Assembly: GCA_964505975.1 (NCBI GenBank)
Contig: CAZDLW010000041.1
Coordinates: 1-26,712 of the forward strand
DNA from: Gp6-AA40 sp964505975
GTDB taxonomy: Bacteria > Acidobacteriota > Vicinamibacteria > Vicinamibacterales > UBA2999
Length of the DNA stretch: 26,712 bases
Direction of reading: 5' to 3'
The stretch's first letter is position 1. The number at the start of each line of letters is the position of its first letter. The position numbers and the translations under genes were made by a program. Positions 7,167 through 15,385 of this stretch are shown here, in pieces. The notes under the pieces are model-generated. The model was not told the DNA's origin. It did no database searches and worked only from the letters and a program-made list of their open reading frames with translations.

Positions 7167-7809
7167 CGTAGTTCTCCGTCCCGACAGGTATTTTTCACGA
7201 CGGCTCGGCTATCGGGACGCCGTCCTCCCCCTGCTCCTTGTCGTTGGCGTGTCCGTTGCGCTGTCGTACGCGTATCGGCCTTTCTTCACGGCGGCGCTGG
7301 TGTCCTTGCTGCCGCCGGATGGTGCGGAACGGATGGTGGCGATCGAGAACCAGGTATTTCGGTTCAGCCTGATCGGCGCCATGCTGGTCCCGCTCCTGCA
7401 CGCGGCCGTGACGGCAACGCTGGCGTTTCTGCTCCTGGCCGCCTCCGGTACCGACGACGTGCCGCGGTTCGAGGGCATCACCGTCTGCGTGGCGTGGGCG
7501 GCCATCCTGCTGGCGTTGAAGGACGGCACTCGGTTCGGGGTCGTCCTGGCCAGGGGGGCCGGCGCCGTGCGGAGTGCCGCCGATCTTCACGCCGGCGTGG
7601 GGTTTGGATTCCTGGTGGCTCCCCAGTCCGTCCTCTACAACGTGCTGGACGCGGTCAACGCATTCGACCTCGGCTACGTCGCAGTGCTCGCATTCGCGTT
7701 CTCCAGATCGGAGCGCGTACCATTCAGGCATGCACTTGCCGTTGCAGGGATTTCGTGGACGCTGCTGCAGGCGGTCCGAATCGGGTTTGGCGTGTTGATC
7801 GCTCGTTGA
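7144..7809 (+). CDS. Yip1-like membrane protein of the ABC cluster
   Basis: The ATG at 7144 lies inside the end of the ATPase gene and gives a 221-residue membrane protein. It opens with VVLRPDRYFSRR, a motif of the kind seen before the first helix in bacterial Yip1-domain proteins. Hydrophobic segments follow near 26-45, 75-102, 112-126, 153-168, 176-187 and 197-219. Bacterial Yip1 proteins have no firm biochemical role, but they often sit beside ABC-2 transporters. Here the protein probably assists or assembles with the transporter. The Yip1 assignment rests on pattern only. The gene ends 4 nt from the convergent glycosyltransferase gene. Confidence 0.7.
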   Translation: MPALSIADVVLRPDRYFSRRLGYRDAVLPLLLVVGVSVALSYAYRPFFTAALVSLLPPDGAERMVAIENQVFRFSLIGAMLVPLLHAAVTATLAFLLLAASGTDDVPRFEGITVCVAWAAILLALKDGTRFGVVLARGAGAVRSAADLHAGVGFGFLVAPQSVLYNVLDAVNAFDLGYVAVLAFAFSRSERVPFRHALAVAGISWTLLQAVRIGFGVLIAR

Positions 7810-7813
7810 ATCG

Positions 7814-9886
7814 TCAGTCGAGCATCGATGCGGCGGCGGCGGCCGATCGCCGCTGCACTTCAGCGAGGTTGAACCGCGCGCGCTCGTCGTCGGGAGCGAG
7901 GTCCACGACGCGGGCGAACACGTCGATTGCTTCCTGCATCTGACCCGCCTGCGTCAGGGCGATGCCCAGTCGGCTCAGCGCGCCCACGTCGAGTGGACGG
8001 CGATCCACGTACTCGCGATAGTGCCGAATCGCGTGGTCCGGCCATGCCATGCCAATCAGCAGCGCATCCGCCAGAGCGAGATGTGCGTCAACGTCCCGTG
8101 CCGACACAGAGGATTCCGGCCAGGTATCCACCCAGTAGACGCGGATCGATTTGCCGATCACCGCCACCGGCTCGTCGTCCCAGAATCCGCTGTAGAAGAG
8201 ACGCCATCGCGGCTCCAGATACGGCCCTGCGAGGACCGTCGGGCTGATGGCGACGTATCCTGGCAGTCGCGGCTTGCCGACGAGATCCAGTGCGAAGGTG
8301 GGGGACCCGGGGAGATACGTGACATCGATGTCGTAATACGCGGGATCGGCGGAACCGAAGTACGCCAGGTTGATGTGCGAGACGCCGGACGCACCCATCC
8401 ATCGCTTCAACAGCTTCAGGTTGCCGCCCCACCCGACATTCGAATCCGCCAGATGGCGGAAACCAGCTCGAGGACCGCCGGCGAATGCGTTGAAGAACGC
8501 AAGGTTGTCGGGATAGACGTGAGTGAACTCTACGACCCAGACAACAGCCAGACCAGCCAACGCCCCACGCGCCGCACGGGTGTGCGACGCGATCAGGTGC
8601 TTCACGCCGGCTGCTGCGATGAGGAGGACGAAGGGGTACACCGGCAGGATGTGGCGCACGCCGATGTTGATCCCGCTGTACATGGCCATCGCGAGGTAGA
8701 CAGCCACGGGAACCACAACAAAGGCTTCGCTCATTGGTCCGAGCTCGCGCCTCTTCCGCACGTACAGCACGAGCCCTGTTCCGAAGAGCGCCAGGAGCGC
8801 GACGGGCGTCTTCAGAGCAAATGCATACGGAAAGTAATACCACCAGCCCGAGGTGCTGTACGCACCGGCCAGGTACGACGGCCATCCCTGCACGGAGGTA
8901 TGGTTGAACAGAAAGCCCTGTAGAAACGCGTTTGGCAGCAGGCGGCGATCGTCCACCCAGGTCACGACGCTCGACAGGAACGGCGCACGCTGGGCGAACA
9001 TCGTGTCCTGCACCTGCACGGTCCACGCTGCTGTCTCACTGGGAGCGTGGCGGAAGCCGTATGCCGCCCAGATTGCCGTGACGCTCGTGATCGCGAGCAG
9101 CGCGACCACCGCGGCGGCCCGGCGGACCGAGACTCCCGAGCCCTGTGACACGGCAATGCCGAGCAGGACGAGCACCATGGGCGCCAGCAGGACGGCGGAG
9201 AACTTCGTGGTTGCCGCCAGAGCCGTGAAGAGCATGACTCCGGCAACATTCCATGCCGTGAAGCGTCTGCATGTGCGCCACAGCAAGTAGATGGCGCCAA
9301 ACATGAAACACGTGATGCCGAAATCGGTGGTGACGAGGGCTGCATGCGCGGACAGGTTTGGTTCGAGCGTGTAGAACGCCAGAGCGAGAACAGCGGGCAG
9401 GAATCCAAGCCATTCGTACAGCCAGCTGAAGATCAGGATGCCGAGCACCACTCCCAGCAGGACGACCATGAAGCGCGCCTGGTACAGGAGACGGTCCGCG
9501 TCATTGTCCCGATACAGGAACTGGTGAGCGAACCTGTATCCTTCGTTGAACCACTCGAGCGGCGGCGTCTCGTCGATGGCTGCCGACTCGCCTCCGGCGG
9601 GATTCATCGCCAGCAGTGGCAGCGCTGCCCACATGCGCACGAAAGGCGGATGTGACGTGTCGACTCGGTAGTCGCCGTGCGCCAGGGCCATGTAGCCCGC
9701 GGTGAGATGGATGGGCTCGTCCCAGGTGGCGGATTTGCGGGTATACCGGGCAACGCTGAGCGTGCAGAATGCAATGGCGAACAGCACCAGCACCAGAACG
9801 ATGGTGCGAGCGCGGACTGTGACGCGCTCCTGCGCTGAGGGCGTGACTGGTCCCCGCCGCCGAGCAATCCGTCCCCGCGTGTTCAT
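7814..9886 (-). CDS. PMT/ArnT-like glycosyltransferase with C-terminal TPR
   Basis: This 690-residue inner-membrane protein has the GT-C fold of the PMT/ArnT group, which transfers sugars from polyprenyl-phosphate donors. The conserved Asp-Glu pair is at 56-57 (ATWDEPIH) and HPP at 79-81. Many hydrophobic helices follow up to about residue 430, then a soluble part with a C-terminal TPR-like hairpin (GIALTQAGQMQEAIDVFARV, then DLAPDDERARFNLAEV). The ATG at 9886 is preferred to a GTG at 9904, because a promoter-like TATAGT lies at 9903-9908 and would overlap the longer start. No clear Shine-Dalgarno is visible. Acceptor and donor are unknown. Confidence 0.85.
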   Translation of the reverse strand: MNTRGRIARRRGPVTPSAQERVTVRARTIVLVLVLFAIAFCTLSVARYTRKSATWDEPIHLTAGYMALAHGDYRVDTSHPPFVRMWAALPLLAMNPAGGESAAIDETPPLEWFNEGYRFAHQFLYRDNDADRLLYQARFMVVLLGVVLGILIFSWLYEWLGFLPAVLALAFYTLEPNLSAHAALVTTDFGITCFMFGAIYLLWRTCRRFTAWNVAGVMLFTALAATTKFSAVLLAPMVLVLLGIAVSQGSGVSVRRAAAVVALLAITSVTAIWAAYGFRHAPSETAAWTVQVQDTMFAQRAPFLSSVVTWVDDRRLLPNAFLQGFLFNHTSVQGWPSYLAGAYSTSGWWYYFPYAFALKTPVALLALFGTGLVLYVRKRRELGPMSEAFVVVPVAVYLAMAMYSGINIGVRHILPVYPFVLLIAAAGVKHLIASHTRAARGALAGLAVVWVVEFTHVYPDNLAFFNAFAGGPRAGFRHLADSNVGWGGNLKLLKRWMGASGVSHINLAYFGSADPAYYDIDVTYLPGSPTFALDLVGKPRLPGYVAISPTVLAGPYLEPRWRLFYSGFWDDEPVAVIGKSIRVYWVDTWPESSVSARDVDAHLALADALLIGMAWPDHAIRHYREYVDRRPLDVGALSRLGIALTQAGQMQEAIDVFARVVDLAPDDERARFNLAEVQRRSAAAAASMLD

Positions 9887-9902
9887 CGGCAGAGTGGGCG
9901 CC

Positions 9903-9931
9903 ACTATAGCCTGACATTACATTCTTAACAA
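9903..9931 (-). promoter_or_regulatory. Sigma-70-like promoter for the glycosyltransferase gene
   Basis: On the minus strand, TTGTTA (9926-9931) and TATAGT (9903-9908) are separated by exactly 17 nt. The predicted transcript start near 9896 leaves only about 10 nt before the ATG at 9886, so the mRNA would have a very short leader. This agrees with the missing Shine-Dalgarno. Confidence 0.55.
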
Positions 9932-9950
9932 GTACCTTACAGTCTTTACA
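9917..9950. promoter_or_regulatory. Cluster of TTACA motifs, possible operator
   Basis: TTACA occurs at 9917, 9937 and 9946, with CTTAACA at 9924, in an AT-rich island unlike its surroundings. The first and second copies are 20 nt apart, about two helical turns. The cluster overlaps and lies upstream of the minus-strand promoter, where an activator or repressor could bind. The regulator is unknown. Confidence 0.35.
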
Positions 9951-10141
9951 TTTTGTTGGGATGAGCTTCGTGAGTCAGGACGTGACTCGCCGAGGGGCGG
10001 CGACGGTCCGAGGCGGAGGCTTCGCTGGTATCGTGGTATTCGACCAGGGAAGCGATTCGGGATGAGGAATGACTGATGCGGACTCATCGGACCGGTTTGG
10101 GACCGCTACGCGGCCCGCAACGCGAATCGTGGGAGGATGCC

Positions 10142-10174
10142 ATGTCCGATCGCATCCAGTGGGACGGACTGTGA
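10142..10174 (+). CDS. Ten-codon leader ORF before the serine hydrolase
   Basis: ATG at 10142 follows GGGAGG (10131-10136) by 5 nt and reads MSDRIQWDGL before TGA at 10172-10174. That stop overlaps the GTG start of the serine hydrolase (10171) as GTGA. The good ribosome site belongs to this small frame rather than to the main gene, which suggests translational coupling. Chance is possible. Confidence 0.35.
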   Translation: MSDRIQWDGL

Positions 10175-11205
10175 CGCGACAACTGCTCCTGCTCGGCACG
10201 TGCGTCCTCCTGTGGCTGCCGCACCCTGGAAGCGGGCAGACCACGACGGCGGGTCGCCCCCGGACGCCCGCCGACTTGTCGGCCGCGCTTGCCATCGCCG
10301 ACGAGCTGCCGCGCCTGCACAGTCTGCTCGTGAGCCGACGCGGCGAGATCGTTCTCGAGCGCTACTACAACGGTGCGAGGGCCTCGCGTCCGGCAAATGT
10401 CAAGTCCGTCTCCAAGAGCCTGATCTCTGCACTGGTCGGCATCGCTATCGATCGCGGTCTCATCGACAGCGTTGAGACGCCCATTGCCACGTATTTTCCA
10501 GACCTGTCGCGCGACCGGGACGCGGCCAAACGGACCATCACGGTGGAAGACCTCCTGACGATGCGGTCGGGCCTTCAGTCCACGAGCAACCGCTTCTACG
10601 GTGCCTGGGTGCAGAGCCGTGACTGGGTTCAGCACGTGCTCAGCCGGCCTCTGCTGGCGCCGCCAGGCGTGGTCATGGACTACAGCACCGGTAACACGCA
10701 CCTGTTGTCGGCCATCCTGACCAGGGTCAGCAATGGGAGCACCTGGCGGTTTGCGCAGGACGCGTTGGCGCGTCCGCTCGGGTTCGACCTCGGGCAGTGG
10801 CCCCGTGACCCGCAGGGCATTTATTTCGGCGGCAACGACATGCTGTTGACGCCGCGGCAGATGGTGGCTTTTGGCGAGCTCTATTTGAATCGCGGCCGTG
10901 CCGGCGCCCGTCAGGTGGTGCCGGAACGATGGATCGATCGGTCGTTCGTCATGCGGGCCCGCTCGTCATGGAGCGGAGAGCACTACGGCTACGGCTGGTG
11001 GATGCGCGAGCTGGCAGGCCATCCCGCCTATTATGCGTGGGGATTCGGAGGGCAGTACATCTTCGTTGTTCCCAGCCACGACCTCGTGGTGGTCACCACG
11101 TCCTCCTCCACGGTGGCCGAGGATCGGCGCAGTCATCGCCGGACCGTCATCGATCTGGTCGGAGACTTGATCGTCCGCCACATGACCCTTGCAGACGCCG
11201 AGTAG
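10171..11205 (+). CDS. Secreted serine hydrolase, class C beta-lactamase fold
   Basis: From the GTG at 10171 the product has 344 residues and begins directly with a signal peptide (about 1-23, ending GSGQT). The nucleophile motif is SVSK (79-82). The Tyr motif is YST at 171-173, where Y-x-N or Y-x-S is usual, followed by GNTHLLSAIL. The third motif lies in AWGFGGQYIFVVP (289-301). The set fits the EstB/AmpC-like esterase and peptidase group rather than a true antibiotic beta-lactamase. An ATG at 10069 is in frame but would put 34 residues in front of the signal peptide. Its stop is followed by a 173-nt gap with small GC-rich hairpins (for example 11333-11346), facing the convergent yceI-like gene. 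Confidence 0.85.
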   Translation: MTRQLLLLGTCVLLWLPHPGSGQTTTAGRPRTPADLSAALAIADELPRLHSLLVSRRGEIVLERYYNGARASRPANVKSVSKSLISALVGIAIDRGLIDSVETPIATYFPDLSRDRDAAKRTITVEDLLTMRSGLQSTSNRFYGAWVQSRDWVQHVLSRPLLAPPGVVMDYSTGNTHLLSAILTRVSNGSTWRFAQDALARPLGFDLGQWPRDPQGIYFGGNDMLLTPRQMVAFGELYLNRGRAGARQVVPERWIDRSFVMRARSSWSGEHYGYGWWMRELAGHPAYYAWGFGGQYIFVVPSHDLVVVTTSSSTVAEDRRSHRRTVIDLVGDLIVRHMTLADAE

Positions 11206-11378
11206 AGCAGCGCTGCCACATCAAGCGGGGCGGCGTACGGCAGGGAGGGGCGTCGAGAGAGGTGTTCCGCGGGGCAGGTGGTTCCGCCGGGCAGAAGGGG
11301 GCTCCCGTCTGCCGGCGACGTGACACCGTGCCCGCCGGTGCCGGCGTTCCTGACGCCAGCGGAAGAAGCCGGGGACGT

Positions 11379-11987
11379 CTAATTCGTCGCGGGTGGATCC
11401 TGGCGCACCAGTTCCGCGTCGAGCTGGATGACGACCTCATCGGCGACGCCAATGACGTTGTTATCCAGCATCTGGGTGAAGTTCACTCCGAAGTCCCGCC
11501 GGTTGATCCTGCCGCTGGCCTCCGCTCCGACGCGGGTTCTGGCCTGCGGATCCACGATGGACTGCGACACCGGTTCGAGGACGAGGGTCACCGGGCGGGT
11601 AGTGCCGCGAATCGTCAGATTCCCGTGCATGTTGTACTTCCCGCCTCCGGCCGGCGTGATCGACGTGGACTCGAACGTCAGGGTCGGGTGGTTCTCCACG
11701 TCGAGGAAATCAGCGCTCCTGAGATGGTCGTCGCGCCGTTGTACGCGTGTGGTCAGCGACGCCGCGTCGATGGTGACGCTGAGCCTGGCCTTGGTGACGT
11801 CCTTGCCGTCGAAGTTCTCCACTGTCCCCTTGAGGGTCCCGAAATCGCCCCGCACGTTCGAGATCATGAAGTGGCGGACCGTGAACTGGGCGCGTGAATG
11901 CGCCGGGTCAATCTGCCACGTGGTCTGGGCCAGCACCGGCGTGGCTGTCAGGACGGCTGCGACGGTGAGATAGGCCAGTCGTTTCAT
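11379..11987 (-). CDS. YceI family periplasmic protein
   Basis: This 202-residue protein has a signal peptide (1-20, ending VLAQ) and a full YceI-like lipocalin-type barrel. It starts with TWQIDPAHSRAQFTVRHFM and includes GDFGTLKGTV, the RRDDHLRSADFLDVENHPTLTF segment typical of the family, and FGVNFTQMLDN near the end. YceI proteins bind polyisoprenoids in a hydrophobic tunnel and are exported to the periplasm. A GGAGAG stretch lies before the ATG at 11987, and TATAAT lies further upstream, so this start is favoured over a longer reading from 12401. The gene is divergent from the metallo-beta-lactamase-fold gene. Confidence 0.93.
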   Translation of the reverse strand: MKRLAYLTVAAVLTATPVLAQTTWQIDPAHSRAQFTVRHFMISNVRGDFGTLKGTVENFDGKDVTKARLSVTIDAASLTTRVQRRDDHLRSADFLDVENHPTLTFESTSITPAGGGKYNMHGNLTIRGTTRPVTLVLEPVSQSIVDPQARTRVGAEASGRINRRDFGVNFTQMLDNNVIGVADEVVIQLDAELVRQDPPATN

Positions 11988-12047
11988 ATCAGACGCTCTC
12001 CAGAAAAATGAATTACAGCCGGCGGATATCCAACGCGCGGCCCGGAG

Positions 12048-12053
12048 ATTATA
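12048..12053 (-). promoter_or_regulatory. Perfect TATAAT -10 box upstream of yceI-like gene
   Basis: On the minus strand TATAAT lies about 60 nt before the ATG at 11987. Two GACAGG repeats sit directly upstream (GACAGGGGACAGG), where the -35 region would be. No good -35 hexamer is present, so the promoter may need an activator or a different sigma factor. Confidence 0.45.
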
Positions 12054-12243
12054 CCTGTCCCCTGTCGGGCAGGCCACAGCCCCCCGCTCCCTCCATTCCG
12101 CCACCTCGTGCGGCCCGTTGACAGTCCCCTCCAGCGGAGACAACATGATGCGGCGCCGATGCGGGGTGGCGGCGATCCGGGACGTAAGCGCCATCGAAGG
12201 GCCAGGTTGCCCTCGGACCCGCACGGTGCATGGAGGCAGCGTC

Positions 12244-13176
12244 ATGAAACGCGTATTCGTGCTTGGAGTCATCGTGCTGTCCGGCGTGCTCGCCGCGGCC
12301 GCGGGAAGTCTCAACGCCCAGCAGCCGCCGCCCGGAGGACAGGGGCGAGGCGGTGGGCCACCCGGAGGTGGCGTCGGCAACATCGAGAAGGTAGCCGACA
12401 ATCTCTACATGATCCCCGGTGCAGGGGGAAACACGGGCGTGCTGGTCGCGGCCAACGGTGTCGTGCTCGTGGACACGAAGCTCGCGAACAACGGTCAGGC
12501 GATTCTGGATCAGGTGCGCAAGGTCACGGATCGGCCGGTGACCCACATCATCAACACCCACACCCACGGCGATCACAACGGCAGCAACGCATTCTTTCCG
12601 GCCACCGTGGAGATTGTGACGCACGAGAACACCGGGGCGAACATGCAGAAGATGGAGGCGTTTCAACAGCCCGCCAACAAGCATGGCCTGCCCGACCGCA
12701 CCTACAAGGACCGGTTGACCCTGTTGAGTGGCAGCGATGCAATCGAGTTGTACTACTTCGGCGCGTCGCATACGAACGGCGATGCGCTGGTGGTCTTCCG
12801 GAACGCGCGGGTGATGCACGCCGGCGACATGTTCCCGAACAAGGGCAACCCGTTCATCGATCGCGGCAACGGCGGCAGCGGCGTGGCCTACGGCGAGACC
12901 ATCGGCAAGGCCGCCAGCGGCATCAAGGACGTGAATCGGGTGATCACCGGGCACGGCCCCGTCATGACCTGGCAGGACTTCGTGGATTACGGCGAGTTCA
13001 ACCGTCTGTATCTTTCCCACGCCCGCCAGTCGCTCGAGATGGGGAGGACTCCCGATCAGGCCATGGCGGAGTTCACGCTCCCGGAGACGTTCAAGGACTA
13101 CCAGCCCTTGACCGGTGGCCGCGGCGGGGCAGCCGGCAACTTCGGCGTGCTCTTCGAAGAGTTGAAGGGGAACTGA
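12244..13176 (+). CDS. Secreted metallo-beta-lactamase-fold hydrolase
   Basis: This 310-residue protein has a signal peptide (about 1-25, ending NAQ) followed by a Gly/Pro-rich linker (28-43) and an MBL domain. Metal ligands visible are HTHGDH (106-111), His176 in SHTNGD, Asp195 in HAGDMF and His237 in TGHGP. This is a complete two-zinc set of the subclass B3/quinoprotein-relay-like cyclase group. A tethered or secreted periplasmic hydrolase is likely; the substrate is unknown and antibiotic hydrolysis should not be assumed. GGAGG at 12232-12236 lies 7 nt before the ATG and fixes the start; the longer frame from 12118 is rejected. Confidence 0.9.
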   Translation: MKRVFVLGVIVLSGVLAAAAGSLNAQQPPPGGQGRGGGPPGGGVGNIEKVADNLYMIPGAGGNTGVLVAANGVVLVDTKLANNGQAILDQVRKVTDRPVTHIINTHTHGDHNGSNAFFPATVEIVTHENTGANMQKMEAFQQPANKHGLPDRTYKDRLTLLSGSDAIELYYFGASHTNGDALVVFRNARVMHAGDMFPNKGNPFIDRGNGGSGVAYGETIGKAASGIKDVNRVITGHGPVMTWQDFVDYGEFNRLYLSHARQSLEMGRTPDQAMAEFTLPETFKDYQPLTGGRGGAAGNFGVLFEELKGN

Positions 13177-13213
13177 GGAAGGTCACGAGGCTCTTCCACT
13201 CGGCGCAACATCG

Positions 13214-13236
13214 AGGGCCGCCGTCGAGGCGGCCCT
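13214..13236 (+). terminator. Hairpin terminator after the MBL-fold gene
   Basis: AGGGCCGCC (13214-13222) and GGCGGCCCT (13228-13236) form a perfect 9-bp stem around a 5-nt loop, 38 nt after the stop codon. Only a short T run follows, so it is a weak intrinsic terminator. It may also serve the convergent ankyrin gene. Confidence 0.6.
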
Positions 13237-13286
13237 TCGCGCGTACAGCGGAAGGTGGCCCCCATTCAAGGGCGGCCCGTGGCTGG

Positions 13287-15179
13287 CTACGGCAGTCCCT
13301 CGCAGAGCGGAACCACGCAGATGGAGTGCAGCGGCCGGTTGACCGGCGGGACCGGGAATCCGCGTTCCTCCATCAAACGACGCAGCAGCGCCGCCGTTTC
13401 TGGACGCTCCACGGCCGACTGCACGCCCACCCGCACCAGCCCATCTGCGTAATCGACCGCCTGAAACGTAATGCCTGCCACGGACGCGCCGGGGATGTGC
13501 GTATCACGGCTGCCGCGATCCCGCAGATCGAGCCTCGCTCCGCGATCCACGAGGAGTTCCACGACCTCGGACCGTCCCTTGAGCGCCGCCCCCATCAGGG
13601 CCGTTCGCCCTTCGGCATTGGCGGCGTCTGGATCGAGTCCGAGGTCCAGCAGCATCCGCACCACGTCGAGGTTCTGCTGCGGACTGTGCTCGTAGGTGAC
13701 GCCTTCTACCCAGCCGATGCCCGCGGCGGCCGTCAGCGCGGTATCGCCGTGCGTCGTCACGGCCATCGGGTCCGCGCCGTACTCGAGCAGGAGCGACAGC
13801 AACTCGGTGTCGCTCGACTGTGCGGCGCGGATGAACGGCGTCGCGCCGTCCTCATAGAACCACTGCATCGTGAAAATCGTGCGCGTCAGCGTGTTGTCCT
13901 TCGCGCGCGCATTCGGATCGGCGCCTTTCGCCAGAAGGAGACGGATGAACGCAAGGTGATCCATGTCCGGGTTGGGTACCGGATAATCGCCGCCCTCGAT
14001 GTTGCGGTTGTCGGTGGCCAGATACAGCGGCGTCCAGCCGCCGGCATTGGGCAGGTTCACATCGGCGCCGTGCTCGATGAGCAGCGCGGCCAGCCGATAG
14101 TTCCGGTTGTTCACGGCCGTCAGCAGCGGTGTCCAGCCGTACGTCGTCTGCTGATTCACGTTCGCACCGGCCTCGAGCAACGCCCGGGCCGACTCGAGGT
14201 CGCCCTCACGCGCCGCGAAGATCAGTGCCGTGAGGCCACCACCGCCTCCGCCGACCAATCCCGCGACGATGACCTCGGGGTCGTCGGTCACGGCTTCCGG
14301 GGTCGCGGCCCCGCCGGGCTGTACTGATGGCTGGGTTTCGGGTGGAGCGGGGGCCTGCTGCGCCTGTGGCTGCGTCGCCGCCAGCTCTCCTTGTGGTTCG
14401 GCTCCGGCCGGGGCCCGCCCGGCAGCTGTCCTGGATCGGTCGGGAACGTAGGCGTTGCGCGGTCCTCCGAGGTCCATGTTGTTGCGGAATTCCCACTCGA
14501 GCTGCTCGTCGTAGGTGCGTCCTGCAGCCACGGCGCGGACGTGGCGGCGCTGCGCCTCCTCCACGGCTCGTGTGTTGACGCGAGGTGCCAGATAGTTGCG
14601 CGGCAGTCCGGCCGGGCCCGACGCGACTCCAGGGTCTGCGCCTGCAGCGAGGAGTGCCGTCACCGCCTCGGGGTGTCGCTCGGCAACGGCCCACATCAAC
14701 GCCGTCGTTCCCCGCAGCGGCTCGGTGGCGTTGACATCCACGCCCGCATCGACGAACACCCGAATGGCCTCCGGGCTCCCGTTTCTCGCCGCGAGCATCA
14801 GCATGGTCTCGCCGTTCGGTCCGAGCGCCCGCGCGTCCGCGCCGGCGCGAAGCAGCCGTTCGATGATCTCCACATGGCCATACTCGGCCGCCATGGACAG
14901 CGGCGTGATGCCCGTGCGTGTCCCAGCCGCCACATTCGCTCCCCCGCGCAGCAGCAGTTCCACCGACTCGGTATCATCGCGGTGCACGGCCCAGTGGAGT
15001 GCGGTGGAGCTGTCGGGCCGCGGCGCATTTGCGTCGGCTCCCGCGTTCAGCAACGCGCGGAGCGCTGCCTGGTCGCCGCGCATCACGGCGTCGGCGACCT
15101 CGCTGTCGGCGGCGAACGAGCCGCCCGCGCCGACGATTGAGACCAGGCAGAGAAAGCCCGCGATTCTCGTGCAGTGCAT
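13287..15179 (-). CDS. Secreted ankyrin-repeat protein with central Pro/Gln/Ala-rich linker
   Basis: This 630-residue protein begins with a signal peptide (about 1-23, ending SFAA). Two blocks of ankyrin repeats follow: about five repeats in residues 25-190 (typical units TALHWAVHRDDTESVELLL, TPLSMAAEYGHVEIIERLL) and about six in residues 350-570. A non-repeat stretch and a linker rich in Pro, Gln, Ala and Gly separate them, with a GGGGGG run just before the second block. Ankyrin repeats bind proteins and have no catalytic role. The signal peptide points to the periplasm or outside the cell. The ATG at 15179 was chosen because the signal peptide starts there, with TGGAG about 10 nt upstream. 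It is divergent from the sorbosone-dehydrogenase-like gene. Confidence 0.88.
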   Translation of the reverse strand: MHCTRIAGFLCLVSIVGAGGSFAADSEVADAVMRGDQAALRALLNAGADANAPRPDSSTALHWAVHRDDTESVELLLRGGANVAAGTRTGITPLSMAAEYGHVEIIERLLRAGADARALGPNGETMLMLAARNGSPEAIRVFVDAGVDVNATEPLRGTTALMWAVAERHPEAVTALLAAGADPGVASGPAGLPRNYLAPRVNTRAVEEAQRRHVRAVAAGRTYDEQLEWEFRNNMDLGGPRNAYVPDRSRTAAGRAPAGAEPQGELAATQPQAQQAPAPPETQPSVQPGGAATPEAVTDDPEVIVAGLVGGGGGGLTALIFAAREGDLESARALLEAGANVNQQTTYGWTPLLTAVNNRNYRLAALLIEHGADVNLPNAGGWTPLYLATDNRNIEGGDYPVPNPDMDHLAFIRLLLAKGADPNARAKDNTLTRTIFTMQWFYEDGATPFIRAAQSSDTELLSLLLEYGADPMAVTTHGDTALTAAAGIGWVEGVTYEHSPQQNLDVVRMLLDLGLDPDAANAEGRTALMGAALKGRSEVVELLVDRGARLDLRDRGSRDTHIPGASVAGITFQAVDYADGLVRVGVQSAVERPETAALLRRLMEERGFPVPPVNRPLHSICVVPLCEGLP

Positions 15180-15385
15180 AGATGCAACGCTCCAGGAACG
15201 CCAAAGGAATCCTATCAGAGCTTCGCTGCCCGGTGGTGTCTTCGCCTGGCGAATCATGCCGGAGCCGACCATGGCAGGAGCCGACCCCGGGCACGGTCGT
15301 CGCCGAACCCCAGCCACACCGGCCTGCGATGACCTCGACACGGTTTGGGGCGTCCTCTGAGGTAGCATTTCGCGCTGGAGACGCC

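Noticed and set aside
8533..8560. Another family B copy at ACCAGCCAACGCC
   Set aside because: Only a few bases match, inside the glycosyltransferase coding sequence, with no hairpin partner or linker.
10171..11205. Class C beta-lactamase (AmpC)
   Set aside because: The YST and AWGFGGQ motifs match secreted esterase or peptidase relatives better than AmpC, which has Y-A-N and K-T-G.
11988..12401. N-terminal extension of the YceI protein to 12401
   Set aside because: It would run through the TATAAT promoter and lacks the signal peptide, which starts at 11987.
12244..13176. Antibiotic-resistance metallo-beta-lactamase
   Set aside because: The ligands fit the fold, but the fold is shared by many hydrolases, and the Gly/Pro linker and context give no support for drug hydrolysis.
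12108..14327. A 739-codon open frame on the plus strand across the MBL-fold and ankyrin genes
   Set aside because: It is rich in Arg, Gly and His without domain character and overlaps two genes with clear motifs in other frames; it is a high-GC shadow frame.
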